64,000 nt of DNA from Pseudonocardia broussonetiae. GTDB lineage: Bacteria > Actinomycetota > Actinomycetes > Mycobacteriales > Pseudonocardiaceae. The position numbers and the translations under genes are program-made. Of the stretch, positions 16,307 through 24,607 are shown piece after piece. Each line of letters opens with the position of its first letter. Within the stretch, counting starts at the first letter, position 1. The DNA lies in the NCBI RefSeq assembly GCF_013155125.1, contig NZ_CP053564.1, forward strand, positions 3,727,501-3,791,500, read 5' to 3'. Under the pieces are notes generated by a model, which had not been told where the DNA came from, did not search any database, and saw nothing but the letters and a program-made list of their open reading frames with translations.

Positions 16307-16946
16307 GCCCGGCCAGCGCGGTCGTCGTCCGCAGCAGCCACGCCTCGTACTGCGCGGGCGTCCAGCCGTGCAGGCGGGTCGTGAGCAGGTAGGTCTCGGC
16401 CGCGACCAGGACGGTCGCGGTGTCGGCGAGGGCCTCGACGTCGCAGGGGCCGGGGAGCAGGCCGTCCTGCGCCAGCCGCGTCCAGAACGCGTGCGAGGCG
16501 TGGCGGGTGTGCGCGCGGGCCTGCTCCCAGAACCCGGCGATCAGCGGCTCGACGGCGGCCGCCTGCTGCGCCACCGCGAACAGCGCCCCGGCCCGCTCGA
16601 CGATCTCCCGCGCCGCCGCGGCGTGCGCGGCCAGCCGCTCGGCGGCCGTGGGAGCGGTGAGCGCGGTCCGCATCCGGTCGCGGCCGAGCACGTCGACCGG
16701 CTCGGCGTCACCCACCACCGCCTGGTCGACGACCCGTCCCAGCAGCTCGGCCTTGCCCCCGAAGCGCACGTACACCGTGCGCGCGCCCACCCCGGCCGCC
16801 GCGGCGACGTCGGCCAGCGTGGTGCCGGCGTAGCCGCGCTCGACGAACAGCCGCGCGGCCGCGGCGACCACCTTCGCCTCGGTGGCGGCGATCCGGGTCG
16901 CGCTCGCGCGGTCGCGTCCGGTCGGCGTCTTGACGGGCTCGTCCAC
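16260..16946 (-). CDS. TetR family transcriptional regulator
   Basis: A 228-residue repressor. The N-terminal helix-turn-helix (AATEAKVVAAAARLFVERGY followed by TLADVAAAAGVGARTVYVRF) is classical TetR; the rest is an all-helical ligand-binding and dimerisation domain. The GTG start at VDEPVKTPTGRD was chosen because the upstream 50 bp, shared with the divergent VOC gene, holds two perfect TGCAGT-N3-ACTGCA dyads. Starting further upstream would place an operator inside the gene. It very likely represses itself and the VOC gene. Confidence 0.88.
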   Translation of the reverse strand: MDEPVKTPTGRDRASATRIAATEAKVVAAAARLFVERGYAGTTLADVAAAAGVGARTVYVRFGGKAELLGRVVDQAVVGDAEPVDVLGRDRMRTALTAPTAAERLAAHAAAAREIVERAGALFAVAQQAAAVEPLIAGFWEQARAHTRHASHAFWTRLAQDGLLPGPCDVEALADTATVLVAAETYLLTTRLHGWTPAQYEAWLLRTTTALAGLSPSPTAPTPTPHPG

Positions 16947-16950
16947 GAGA

Positions 16951-16983
16951 TGCAGTCTAACTGCATTCTGCAGTCCCACTGCA
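16951..16983. promoter_or_regulatory. Twin TetR operators TGCAGT-N3-ACTGCA
   Basis: Two perfect 15-bp dyads (16951-16965 and 16969-16983) are offset by 18 bp in the intergenic region between the TetR gene and the VOC gene. Adjacent paired operators of this kind usually bind two repressor dimers. This is the best regulator-operator assignment by position in the window. Confidence 0.85.
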
Positions 16984-16996
16984 ATGGGAGGCTCCC

Positions 16997-17494
16997 ATGG
17001 ACGTGTCCACGGCTCCGGTGCTCGCCGGCGTCCACCACCTCAAGCTGCCCGTCTCCGACCTCGACCGCTCGCTCGACTGGTACGTGACCCGTCTCGGCTA
17101 CCGGCTGCAGCAGGACTGGTTCGACGACGGGGTGCGCACGGGCGTCGGCATGACCCACCCCGCGGGCGGCCCGGACCTCGCGCTGCGCCACGACCCGGCG
17201 CGCGCCCGGGCCTCGGCCGGCTTCGACTTCTTCGCGATCGGCGTGCCCGACGAGGCCGCGATCCGCTCCCTCGCCGCCCGCCTCACCGCCCTGGGCGAGG
17301 AGCACGCGGGCGTGCACCTCGCGACGTTCGGCTGGATCCTGCCGCTGCTGCACGACCCCGACGGCCACGAGGTGCGCTTCTACACGACCGAGCACCACAC
17401 CGACGTCACGTCGGTCCCCGAGGTGCACGACGCCGTGCGCACCGCGGCGCGGCGGGAGGCCTCGATCGCGCGGTCGGGGAAGGGGGCGGATTGA
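16997..17494 (+). CDS. VOC family (glyoxalase/bleomycin resistance-like) protein
   Basis: A 165-residue vicinal-oxygen-chelate protein. VHHLKLPVSDLDRSLDWYVT opens the first beta-alpha-beta-beta-beta unit and GWILPLLHDPDGHEVRFYTT closes the second, giving the usual metal-binding His and Glu positions. Members act as dioxygenases, isomerases or drug-binding proteins, and the substrate is not deducible. It is divergent from its probable TetR regulator, which suggests induction by a small molecule that it modifies or binds. Confidence 0.87.
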   Translation: MDVSTAPVLAGVHHLKLPVSDLDRSLDWYVTRLGYRLQQDWFDDGVRTGVGMTHPAGGPDLALRHDPARARASAGFDFFAIGVPDEAAIRSLAARLTALGEEHAGVHLATFGWILPLLHDPDGHEVRFYTTEHHTDVTSVPEVHDAVRTAARREASIARSGKGAD

Positions 17495-17543
17495 GTGCCA
17501 CCACGGATGCCGCGGACGCCTCGGGTTCCTACCGTCTACGACC

Positions 17544-18698
17544 ATGAGCAGCGCACCGGGCACGCAGGCCACCACCACCGCGGCGACGCGCGGGGCCGCG
17601 GCCGTCCCGGTGCTGATCGGAGCGGTGGCCGGCCTCGCCTGGGCCACCGCACTGCGCGGGCTGATGGTGCAGGTCGCGGGCCCGGAGTCGACCGTGGAGT
17701 GGGGCGGCACCGTCGGCGGGATCCTGCTGCCCGGTCTCGTCGCCGGCGCGCTGCTCGGCGCGGCCGAGCACCTGCGCCGCACCGGCCACCCGCACCGCGG
17801 GTGGCTGGCCCTCGCCCCGCTCGCGTTCGTGGTCGCGACCCCCGGTGTCCTCGTCTCGGTAATCACCGACGGCGGCATCGGCGGCGGCGCGATCGCCCTG
17901 CCGCTGCTCGGGATCGCGGGCGGGTGGGCGCTGGGCGGGCGCGGGCCGGTCGCGGCACGGGTCGTCGCCGGCGCGCTGCCGGTGGCCGGGGCGGTCGGCT
18001 GGGCGGTCGGCGCCCCCGCCATCGCCCCGGCGCTCGCCGTCACGACCGCCCGCGGGGCGTGGGTGGCGGTGCTGTTCGCCGCGCTGCTGGCCGTGCAGTC
18101 GCTGGGCTGCGCGGTCCCGCACCGGCCGGCGGGCGGGCCGCTCGTGCCGAGCGCGCGGGCGGCGGCCGTGATCGGCGCGGTCTGCGGGCTGGCGTGGGCG
18201 GCCGGGCTGCGCTCGCTGATGGTGGAGATCGCGGAGCCCGGGCCATCGCACGTCTCGTGGGCGGGGACGTTCGCCGGGATCCTGCTCCCGGGGCTCGTCG
18301 TCGGCGTCCTGCTCGGCCGCGCGCCGCACCGCCGTGGCCCCGGCCGGCTCCGCGGGGGGCGCGGGCGGTCGGCGGTCGGGGTGGTCGCCGGGGCCGCGGC
18401 CGCGGGCGTCGTGATCGCCGGTGGCCTGGGCGGCGGCGCGCTCGCCGTGGTCCTGTGCGGCCTGGCGGGCGGGTACGCGCTGGCCGGGTCCGGGCGCCCC
18501 GCGTTCCGGGTGGCGGCGGGCCTGCTGCCGGTGGCCGTCGTCGTCGCGTGGTCGGTGGCCACCGCGGTGGTGGGGCTCGACGAGCCCGGCACCGGCGCCC
18601 GCGGGGCCTGGGTCGCCGCCCTGCTCGCCTCGCACCTGGCCGTGCTCGCCCTGGCGTGCGCGCTCCCGTACCGGCGGCACCGGGCCCCGCTCGCCTGA
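17544..18698 (+). CDS. Integral membrane protein with internal duplication
   Basis: A 384-residue protein of about ten hydrophobic helices with no family I recognise. It is built from two homologous halves. The first contains GAVAGLAWATALRGLMVQVA and GGILLPGLVAGALLG; the second contains GAVCGLAWAAGLRSLMVEIA and AGILLPGLVVGVLLG. Each half starts with a Trp-containing helix ending in a charged LRxLMV segment. The start looks leaderless (TACCGT, eight bases, ATG). A transport or scaffold role would be a guess. It is convergent with ribBA, 24 bp away. Confidence 0.75.
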   Translation: MSSAPGTQATTTAATRGAAAVPVLIGAVAGLAWATALRGLMVQVAGPESTVEWGGTVGGILLPGLVAGALLGAAEHLRRTGHPHRGWLALAPLAFVVATPGVLVSVITDGGIGGGAIALPLLGIAGGWALGGRGPVAARVVAGALPVAGAVGWAVGAPAIAPALAVTTARGAWVAVLFAALLAVQSLGCAVPHRPAGGPLVPSARAAAVIGAVCGLAWAAGLRSLMVEIAEPGPSHVSWAGTFAGILLPGLVVGVLLGRAPHRRGPGRLRGGRGRSAVGVVAGAAAAGVVIAGGLGGGALAVVLCGLAGGYALAGSGRPAFRVAAGLLPVAVVVAWSVATAVVGLDEPGTGARGAWVAALLASHLAVLALACALPYRRHRAPLA

Positions 18699-18722
18699 CG
18701 GCCGGCCCGACCACCCCCACCG

Positions 18723-19991
18723 TCAGACGACGTGCCGCCCGGCGGCGTGGTGGCCCATCCGGTCGCGCTTGGTGCGCAGGTAGCGCACGTTGTGCGGGTT
18801 CTCGGCCACCGGCAGCGCCACCCGGCCGACGATCTCCAGGCCGTGCCCGCCCAGCCCGCCGTACTTCGCCGGGTTGTTGGTGATCAGCCGGATCCGGCGG
18901 ACGCCGAGGTCGGTGAGGATCTGCGCGCCCGTGCCGTAGCTGCGCGAGTCGACGGGCAGGCCCTGCGCGGTGTTGGCGTCGACGGTGTCGAGGCCCTCCT
19001 CCTGCAGCGCGTACGCGCGGATCTTGTGCGCGAGCCCGATCCCGCGGCCCTCGTGCCCGCGCAGGTACACCACGGCGCCGCAGCCCTCCTCGGCGATCGC
19101 GCGCAGCGCCTGCTCGAGCTGGGCGCCGCAGTCGCAGCGCAGCGAGCCGAGGATGTCGCCGGTGAGGCACTCGCTGTGCACGCGGATCAGGGCGCCGCGC
19201 TCGGTCGCGCCCGCGGCGGCCACGTCGCCCAGGACGAGCGCGAGGTGCTCGGTGCCGTCGAGCGCGGAGCGGTAGGCGGCGGCGCGGAAGTCGCCGAACA
19301 CCGTCGGCATCGCCGACGTCGCGACGTGCTCGACGAGCTGCTCGGTGGCCCGGCGGTGGCGCACGAGGTCGGCGACGGCGAGCACCGGCAGGTCGTGCTC
19401 CGCGGCGAACGCGCGCAGCTCCTCGCCGCGGGCCATCGACCCGTCCGCCGCGACGATCTCCCCGATGACGGCGACGGGCACCTGCCCGGCCAGCCCCATC
19501 AGGTCGACGGCGGCCTCGGTGTGCCCGGCGCGCTCCAGCACGCCGCCCGCGCGGGCGCGCAGCGGGAACACGTGCCCGGGACGGCGCAGCTCGTCGGGCC
19601 GGGTGGCGGGGTCGGCGAGCGCGCGCAGGGTGCGGGCGCGGTCGGCGGCGGAGACGCCGGTGCCGCTGTCGAGGTGGTCGACGGTGACGGTGAACGCGGT
19701 GCCGTGGGCGTCGGTGTTGTCGGCGACCATCTGCGGCAGGTGCAGCGCCTCGACCCGCTCGGCGGGCATCGGCGCGCAGACGATGCCGGTCGTGTGCCGC
19801 ACGACGAACGCCACCTGCTCCGCCGTCACGGTCGCGGCGGCGAGCACGAGGTCGCCCTCGTCCTCGCGGTCGGCGTCGTCGACGACGACGACCATCCGGC
19901 CCGCGGCCAGCGCCGCGACCGCGCGCTGCACCGCCCCGGTGGCCGGCAGCTCGGTGATCGTCGTCCCGTGGTCGTCGGTCGTGGGTGTCAT
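18723..19991 (-). CDS. ribBA: Bifunctional DHBP synthase/GTP cyclohydrolase II
   Basis: Catalyses both entry steps of riboflavin synthesis. Residues 1-205 are the RibB domain, with the acidic DDADREDEGDL loop (residues 38-48) and GHTEAAVDLMGLAG. Residues 210-422 are the RibA domain, with RVHSECLTGD, zinc ligands Cys275, Cys286 and Cys288, GHEGRGIGL and NNPAKYGGL. The 422-residue length is normal. The ATG at 19991 was preferred to the GTG six bases upstream because that GTG lies inside the GAGGAG site. Its promoter carries the same 21-bp-spaced GGATA repeats as the neighbouring monooxygenase genes, so it may be a pathway-specific flavin supplier. Confidence 0.95.
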   Translation of the reverse strand: MTPTTDDHGTTITELPATGAVQRAVAALAAGRMVVVVDDADREDEGDLVLAAATVTAEQVAFVVRHTTGIVCAPMPAERVEALHLPQMVADNTDAHGTAFTVTVDHLDSGTGVSAADRARTLRALADPATRPDELRRPGHVFPLRARAGGVLERAGHTEAAVDLMGLAGQVPVAVIGEIVAADGSMARGEELRAFAAEHDLPVLAVADLVRHRRATEQLVEHVATSAMPTVFGDFRAAAYRSALDGTEHLALVLGDVAAAGATERGALIRVHSECLTGDILGSLRCDCGAQLEQALRAIAEEGCGAVVYLRGHEGRGIGLAHKIRAYALQEEGLDTVDANTAQGLPVDSRSYGTGAQILTDLGVRRIRLITNNPAKYGGLGGHGLEIVGRVALPVAENPHNVRYLRTKRDRMGHHAAGRHVV

Positions 19992-20021
19992 CGGCACTCC
20001 TCGTCGGGGTCGTTCCGGGCG

Positions 20022-20074
20022 ACGCTACGAGCCGCGCGGGCCCGCCTCTATCCGCGCATCGCGCCGCTCCATCC
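20022..20074 (-). promoter_or_regulatory. ribBA promoter with GGATA direct repeats
   Basis: On the minus strand, GGATGGA (starting 20074) and GGATAGA (starting 20053) are 21 bp apart. The -10-like TAGCGT starts 26 bp after the second repeat. The same layout occurs at the flavin reductase and aldehyde dehydrogenase promoters nearby, which indicates a shared activator, probably the AraC protein at 20690-21673. Confidence 0.7.
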
Positions 20075-20109
20075 GTTCCGCGAAGCGCCGTGCGCGGCCG
20101 TCGGTGCGC

Positions 20110-20163
20110 GGCTATCACCCTGCGATCCGCGGATAGCGCGGGCGCCGCGACCGCCCCTAGCGT
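20110..20163 (+). promoter_or_regulatory. Flavin reductase promoter with GGATA direct repeats
   Basis: GGCTATC at 20110 and GGATAGC at 20131 are 21 bp apart. TAGCGT at 20158 (27 bp after the second repeat) continues as CGGCCG, identical to the aldehyde dehydrogenase promoter. The proximal repeat overlaps the -35 position, typical of class II AraC activation. Confidence 0.7.
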
Positions 20164-20171
20164 CGGCCGGC

Positions 20172-20693
20172 ATGGACGAGACGATCGAGGCACCGGCCGC
20201 CGTGGAGCCCGGACGCATGCGGGAGGTCCTCGGGCACTTCGCCTCGGGGATCGTCGTGGTGACCGCGACGGGCCCGGACGGCCCGGTCGGCTTCACCTGC
20301 CAGTCGTTCGCGTCGCTGTCGCTCGACCCGCCGCTCGTCAGCTTCTGCCCGGCCCGGACGTCGTCGACGTGGCCGCGGATCCGGGAGATCGGCCGGTTCT
20401 GCGTCAACGTGCTCGCCGACGACCACCGCGAGCTGAGCACCGCGTTCGCGCGCTCGGGCACCGACAAGTTCGCCGGGGTGCCGTGGACGCCGTCGACGTC
20501 CGGGGCGCCCGTCCTCGACGGCGTCTGCGCCTGGATCGACTGCGCGCTCGCCGACGAGTACGACGGCGGCGACCACACCATCGTCCTGGGCCGCGTGCAC
20601 GACCTCGGCGCCGACGCCGCCCGGCTCCCGCTGCTGTTCCACCGCGGCGCCTACGGCATCGCGGCGGGACGCGGGGAGTCCGAGGAGTCCTAG
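20172..20693 (+). CDS. Flavin reductase domain protein of a two-component monooxygenase
   Basis: A 173-residue HpaC/ActVB-like reductase. LGHFASGIVVVTATGPDGPV, GFTCQSFASLSLDPPLVSF, IREIGRFCVNVLADDH and a terminal FHRGAYG are typical. It would reduce FMN or FAD with NAD(P)H and supply it to a partner oxygenase; the LLM monooxygenase 3 kb away with the same promoter type is the natural candidate (inference). The ATG lies nine bases after the TAGCGT hexamer. Its stop overlaps the stop of the convergent AraC gene. Confidence 0.88.
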   Translation: MDETIEAPAAVEPGRMREVLGHFASGIVVVTATGPDGPVGFTCQSFASLSLDPPLVSFCPARTSSTWPRIREIGRFCVNVLADDHRELSTAFARSGTDKFAGVPWTPSTSGAPVLDGVCAWIDCALADEYDGGDHTIVLGRVHDLGADAARLPLLFHRGAYGIAAGRGESEES

Positions 20694-21673
20694 GCGCGCA
20701 GCGTGTCGCGCGGCAGCTCGCCGAACCGCTCGCGGTACTGCTGGGCGAACCGGCTCTGGTGCAGGAAGCCCCAGCGGACCGCGACGTCGGTGACGAGCGT
20801 GACCGACGGGTCGCTGCGCAGCAGCTCCGCGCGCACGTGGTCGAGCCGGATCCGGCGCAGGTGGCTCATCGGGGACTCGCCCAGCGCCTGCTGGAACGAC
20901 GCGTGCAGCGTGCGCACGCTCATGCAGCCCACGCGGGCCAGCTCCTGCGGGGTCAGCGGCTCGTCGGCGTGCTGCTCCATGTAGTCCAGGACGGGCTGCA
21001 GCCGGCCGTGGCGCAGGGGCTCGGCGGGCGCGCGCAGGTCGTCGCTGTACTGGTGGCGACCGGTGTGCAGCAGCTGCGTCATCACGAACGCCTCGAACTG
21101 CTCGCGGGCCAGCGGGAGCTCGGCCAGGCCGCCGGGGCGGTCGAGCTCGCGGGCCAGGAACTCGACCGAGGACAGCAGCGTGGTGCCCTGCCCGGTCGAG
21201 AGGTCGAGCGCGAAGTCGAAGTCGACGATGTCGGTCACCGGCCGCCCGAGCAGGTCGCCCAGGTGCGTCTCCAGGCTGCGGCGCGGGATCTTGAGGATGA
21301 GCTGCTCGGCGTCGGGCGACCAGCGCACGGTGTTGCGCTGGTCGGGCGCGAGCACGATCCCGCTGCGCCCGCCGTGGGTGGAGGCGCGCCCGCCGTCGGT
21401 GCGGTCGGCGTCGGTGCGGCCCGCGACGGTGAGGTTGACGTGGTAGTTGTCCTCGGTCGCGGGCATCACGAGCTTGGCCGCGGACCGGTAGGTGAGGTAG
21501 CCCAGCGTGAAGCGCCGGTCGGTGACGGCGTTGAGCGTCATCTCGAGGTGGTCGGTGGGGGCCGTCAGCTCGTGCTCGAGGTAGATGCGGGTGACGGCGT
21601 CGCGCGCCTCGTCGAGGCTCCGGGTGCCCAGCACCGGGAACCGTGTCAGCAGTGCAGGGGGACCGGTCTCCAT
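20690..21673 (-). CDS. AraC family transcriptional regulator
   Basis: A 327-residue regulator. The N-terminal half is an AraC_binding_2-type sensor (EMTLNAVTDRRFTLGYLTYR). The C-terminal 100 residues hold two helix-turn-helices (ELARVGCMSVRTLHASFQQA and VTDVAVRWGFLHQSRFAQQY). I chose the ATG at 21673, behind GGGGAGG and a possible TACGCT -10; an ATG at 21733 would add 20 unconserved residues. It sits in the middle of the flavin module whose three promoters share 21-bp-spaced repeats, the spacing expected for this family, and is probably their activator. A single GGATACC lies upstream of its own gene. Confidence 0.9.
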   Translation of the reverse strand: METGPPALLTRFPVLGTRSLDEARDAVTRIYLEHELTAPTDHLEMTLNAVTDRRFTLGYLTYRSAAKLVMPATEDNYHVNLTVAGRTDADRTDGGRASTHGGRSGIVLAPDQRNTVRWSPDAEQLILKIPRRSLETHLGDLLGRPVTDIVDFDFALDLSTGQGTTLLSSVEFLARELDRPGGLAELPLAREQFEAFVMTQLLHTGRHQYSDDLRAPAEPLRHGRLQPVLDYMEQHADEPLTPQELARVGCMSVRTLHASFQQALGESPMSHLRRIRLDHVRAELLRSDPSVTLVTDVAVRWGFLHQSRFAQQYRERFGELPRDTLRA

Positions 21674-21806
21674 CGCCGTGCGACACCTCCCCGTGTCCGC
21701 CTCGTCCGGAGCGTAGGACGAGACGGAGGTCATGGCCAGCCGCTGAGCGCAGGCCGGTATCCGCAGGGTGCGGCCGTGGAGCGCGGGCGGCGGTTCTGCA
21801 CGGAGC

Positions 21807-21860
21807 GGATCGAGGGCCGCCGCGCGCGGATATCGCGGCCGGTCCCGCCGTCCCTAGCGT
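21807..21860 (+). promoter_or_regulatory. Aldehyde dehydrogenase operon promoter with GGATA direct repeats
   Basis: GGATCGA at 21807 and GGATATC at 21828 are 21 bp apart. TAGCGT at 21855, 27 bp on, is followed by CGGCCG. It matches the flavin reductase promoter in repeat spacing, -10 sequence and distance. Confidence 0.7.
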
Positions 21861-21894
21861 CGGCCGCCACCAGCCGACGACGAGGGAGAGGTCG

Positions 21895-23385
21895 ATGACG
21901 ACCACCGCACCACCAGCGCTCGAGGAGCTCAAGCTCTTCATCCACGGGAAGTCGGTGGACGCCCGCTCGGGGCGCACCTTCGAGACCCAGAACCCCTACA
22001 CCGGGCAGCCCTGGGCCCGGCTCGCCGACGGCGGGCCCGACGACGTCGACGAGGCCGTCGCGTCCGCCCGCGCCGCCTTCGAGGGCGAGTGGGGCGCGAT
22101 GACCGGCTTCGCCCGCGCCGCGGTCCTGCGCCGCTGCGGCGACGCGATCGCGGCCAACGCCGAGCGGCTCGCGCGCCTGGAGGTCAACGACTCCGGGAAG
22201 CTCTACCGCGAGATGATCGGGCAGCTCAACGCCCTGCCGCAGTGGTACTACTACTTCTCCGGGCTGGCCGACAAGATCGAGGGGCGCACCGTCCCGCCGG
22301 TCAACCCGAACTACTTCGGCTACACCCGGCGCGAGCCGATCGGCGTCGTCGGGGCGATCACGCCGTGGAACTCGCCGCTGCTGCTGCTCACGTTCAAGCT
22401 GGCCCCGGCGCTGGCCGCGGGCTGCACCATGGTCGTGAAGCCGTCCGAGCACGCGCCCGCCTCGACCGTCGCGTTCGCGCAGATCCTGCACGAGGCCGGG
22501 CTCCCGGCGGGCGTGCTCAACGTCGTCACCGGCTGGGACCGCTCCACCGGCGAGGCCCTGGCGAGCCACGAGGGCGTCGACAAGATCGCGTTCACCGGCT
22601 CGTCGGCGACCGGCGCGAAGGTCGCGCAGGCCGCGGTGGCCAACTTCAACCGGGTCACCCTGGAGCTGGGCGGCAAGAGCCCGCAGATCGTCTTCCCCGA
22701 CGCCGACCTCGACGCCGCGGCCAACGGGCTCGTCGCCGGCGTGTTCGCCGCGACCGGGCAGACCTGCATGGCCGGCTCCCGGCTGATCGTGCACGCCGAC
22801 GTGCACGACGAGCTCGTGGCGAAGGTCGTCGCGCGGGCGGAGTCGATCGTGCTCGGCGACCCCAACGAGGCCGCCACCGAGATGGGGCCCGTCGCGAACC
22901 GGCCGCAGTACGAGAAGGTGCTCGGCTACCTGCAGGGCGCCGCCGCCGAGGGCGCCGTGTTCGCCTGCGGGGGAGAGCCCGACGCCGAGCGCGGCGGGCT
23001 GTTCGTCAAGCCGACCGTCGTCACCGGCGTGACGCCGGAGAACACCATCGTCCGCGAGGAGGTGTTCGGGCCGGTGCTGGCCGCGTACACGTTCACCGAC
23101 GAGGACGAGGCGCTGAAGCTCGCCAACGACACGCCCTACGGCCTGGCCGGGGCGGTGTGGACCAAGGACGTGCACCGCGCGCACCGCGTCGCCGCGAAGC
23201 TCCGCGCCGGCACGATCTGGATCAACGCCTACCGCGTCATCGCGCCCAACATGCCCTTCGGCGGCTTCGGGGCCAGCGGCATCGGCCGGGAGAACGGCAT
23301 CGACGCGATCGGTGAGTACACGGAGAACAAGTCGGTGTTCGTCGAGCTCACCGGCGGCACGCGCGACCCGTTCCAGCTCGGCTGA
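21895..23385 (+). CDS. Aldehyde dehydrogenase (NAD(P)+)
   Basis: A 496-residue ALDH superfamily enzyme that oxidises an aldehyde to its acid. Signatures are TPWNSPLLLLTFKLAPALAA, the general-base loop LELGGKSPQIVF, the Rossmann GSSATG, and the catalytic Cys near residue 290 in ATGQTCMAGS. The ATG start has a GGGAGAGG site. Forty-three bases separate it from the LLM monooxygenase gene, so the two form an operon. It would oxidise the aldehyde released by the monooxygenase. Substrate unknown. Confidence 0.92.
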   Translation: MTTTAPPALEELKLFIHGKSVDARSGRTFETQNPYTGQPWARLADGGPDDVDEAVASARAAFEGEWGAMTGFARAAVLRRCGDAIAANAERLARLEVNDSGKLYREMIGQLNALPQWYYYFSGLADKIEGRTVPPVNPNYFGYTRREPIGVVGAITPWNSPLLLLTFKLAPALAAGCTMVVKPSEHAPASTVAFAQILHEAGLPAGVLNVVTGWDRSTGEALASHEGVDKIAFTGSSATGAKVAQAAVANFNRVTLELGGKSPQIVFPDADLDAAANGLVAGVFAATGQTCMAGSRLIVHADVHDELVAKVVARAESIVLGDPNEAATEMGPVANRPQYEKVLGYLQGAAAEGAVFACGGEPDAERGGLFVKPTVVTGVTPENTIVREEVFGPVLAAYTFTDEDEALKLANDTPYGLAGAVWTKDVHRAHRVAAKLRAGTIWINAYRVIAPNMPFGGFGASGIGRENGIDAIGEYTENKSVFVELTGGTRDPFQLG

Positions 23386-23428
23386 GCACCCTCCCCCCGC
23401 GCCCCTTCCCGCACACCAGGAGACCGCC

Positions 23429-24607
23429 ATGACCGTCACCGCCAACGAGCGCCTCGGCCTCGCACCCACCGACCCCCGCCCGCCCGCCGAGACGCAGCCC
23501 GCGGCCGACCGCACCGAGACCAACCCGCTGTTCGGCGACCAGAAGATGAAGCTGGGCCTGTTCGGGACCAACTGCTCCTACGGCCTGATCATGAGCCACG
23601 CGCCCAGCAGCTACGAGATCACCTGGGAGCACACCAAGGAGATCGCGCAGCGCGCCGACCGGCTCGGGTTCGACGTGCTCGTCCCCGTCGCCCGCTGGAA
23701 GGGCTTCGGCGGGTCCACGAACTTCAACGGCAACTGCTTCGAGACCTACACCTGGGCCGCCGGGGTCGCCGAGGCGACCGAGCGGATCGCGATCGCCGCG
23801 ACCTCCCACCTGCCGACGATGCACCCGATCGTCGCGGCCAAGCAGGCCACGACGGTCGACCGGATCTCCGGGGGCCGCTTCGCGCTGAACATGGTCATGG
23901 GCTGGGTGCCGCCGGAGATGGAGATGTTCGGCTCCGAGCAGCGCGAGCACGACGAGCGCTACGCCTACGGGCAGGAGTGGCTCGACTTCGTGAACAAGCT
24001 CTGGACCGAGCAGGGGACGTTCGGCATCCACTCGACGTACTTCGACGCGGAGCTGCTCGAGGCCTACCCGAAGCCGCACCAGGGCCCGCGGCCCGCGCTG
24101 ATCAACGCGGGCAACTCGCCGTCGGGCATCGAGTTCTCGGCGCGCAACGTCGACTTCAACTTCGCCTCGCTGGACACCCTGGAGAACATCAAGGGGTACA
24201 CGACCAAGCTCAAGGCGAAGGCGCGCGAGGAGTACCAGCGCGAGATCCACGCGATGACCTACGGCCTGGTCGTCTGCCGCGACACCGAGGAGGAGGCGAA
24301 GCGGGCGTTCCAGCAGGTCGTCGACGAGGGCGACTGGGGCGCGGCCGGCAACGTCATCAAGATCGCCGGGTCGGGCGCGAGCCAGTCGTTCGACCACGCC
24401 GTCAAGGAGATGCAGGAGCGCTTCATCGCCGGCTGGGGCGGCTACCCGATCGTCGGCACGCCCGAGCAGGTCACCGAGGAGCTCGGCCGGCTCAACGAGG
24501 CCGGCATGGAGGGCATGATCTTCGGGCTCATCGACTACAACGAGGAGCTCAAGTACTTCGGCGACGAGGTCATGCCCCTGCTCAAGCAGGCGGGCCTACG
24601 GCACTGA
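23429..24607 (+). CDS. LLM-class flavin-dependent monooxygenase (RutA/SfnG-like)
   Basis: A 392-residue luciferase-like TIM-barrel monooxygenase. After a 35-residue unstructured N-terminus, the core reads KMKLGLFGTNCSYGLI, WKGFGGSTNFNGNCFETYTW, ATSHLPTMHPIVAAKQATTV and FALNMVMGWVPPEMEMFG. This resembles pyrimidine monooxygenase RutA and dimethylsulfone monooxygenase SfnG more than F420 enzymes. It probably uses reduced FMN from the nearby flavin reductase to insert oxygen and cleave a C-N or C-S bond (inference). Cotranscribed with aldehyde dehydrogenase. The 3' end overlaps the convergent ATPase gene by 26 bp. Confidence 0.88.
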   Translation: MTVTANERLGLAPTDPRPPAETQPAADRTETNPLFGDQKMKLGLFGTNCSYGLIMSHAPSSYEITWEHTKEIAQRADRLGFDVLVPVARWKGFGGSTNFNGNCFETYTWAAGVAEATERIAIAATSHLPTMHPIVAAKQATTVDRISGGRFALNMVMGWVPPEMEMFGSEQREHDERYAYGQEWLDFVNKLWTEQGTFGIHSTYFDAELLEAYPKPHQGPRPALINAGNSPSGIEFSARNVDFNFASLDTLENIKGYTTKLKAKAREEYQREIHAMTYGLVVCRDTEEEAKRAFQQVVDEGDWGAAGNVIKIAGSGASQSFDHAVKEMQERFIAGWGGYPIVGTPEQVTEELGRLNEAGMEGMIFGLIDYNEELKYFGDEVMPLLKQAGLRH

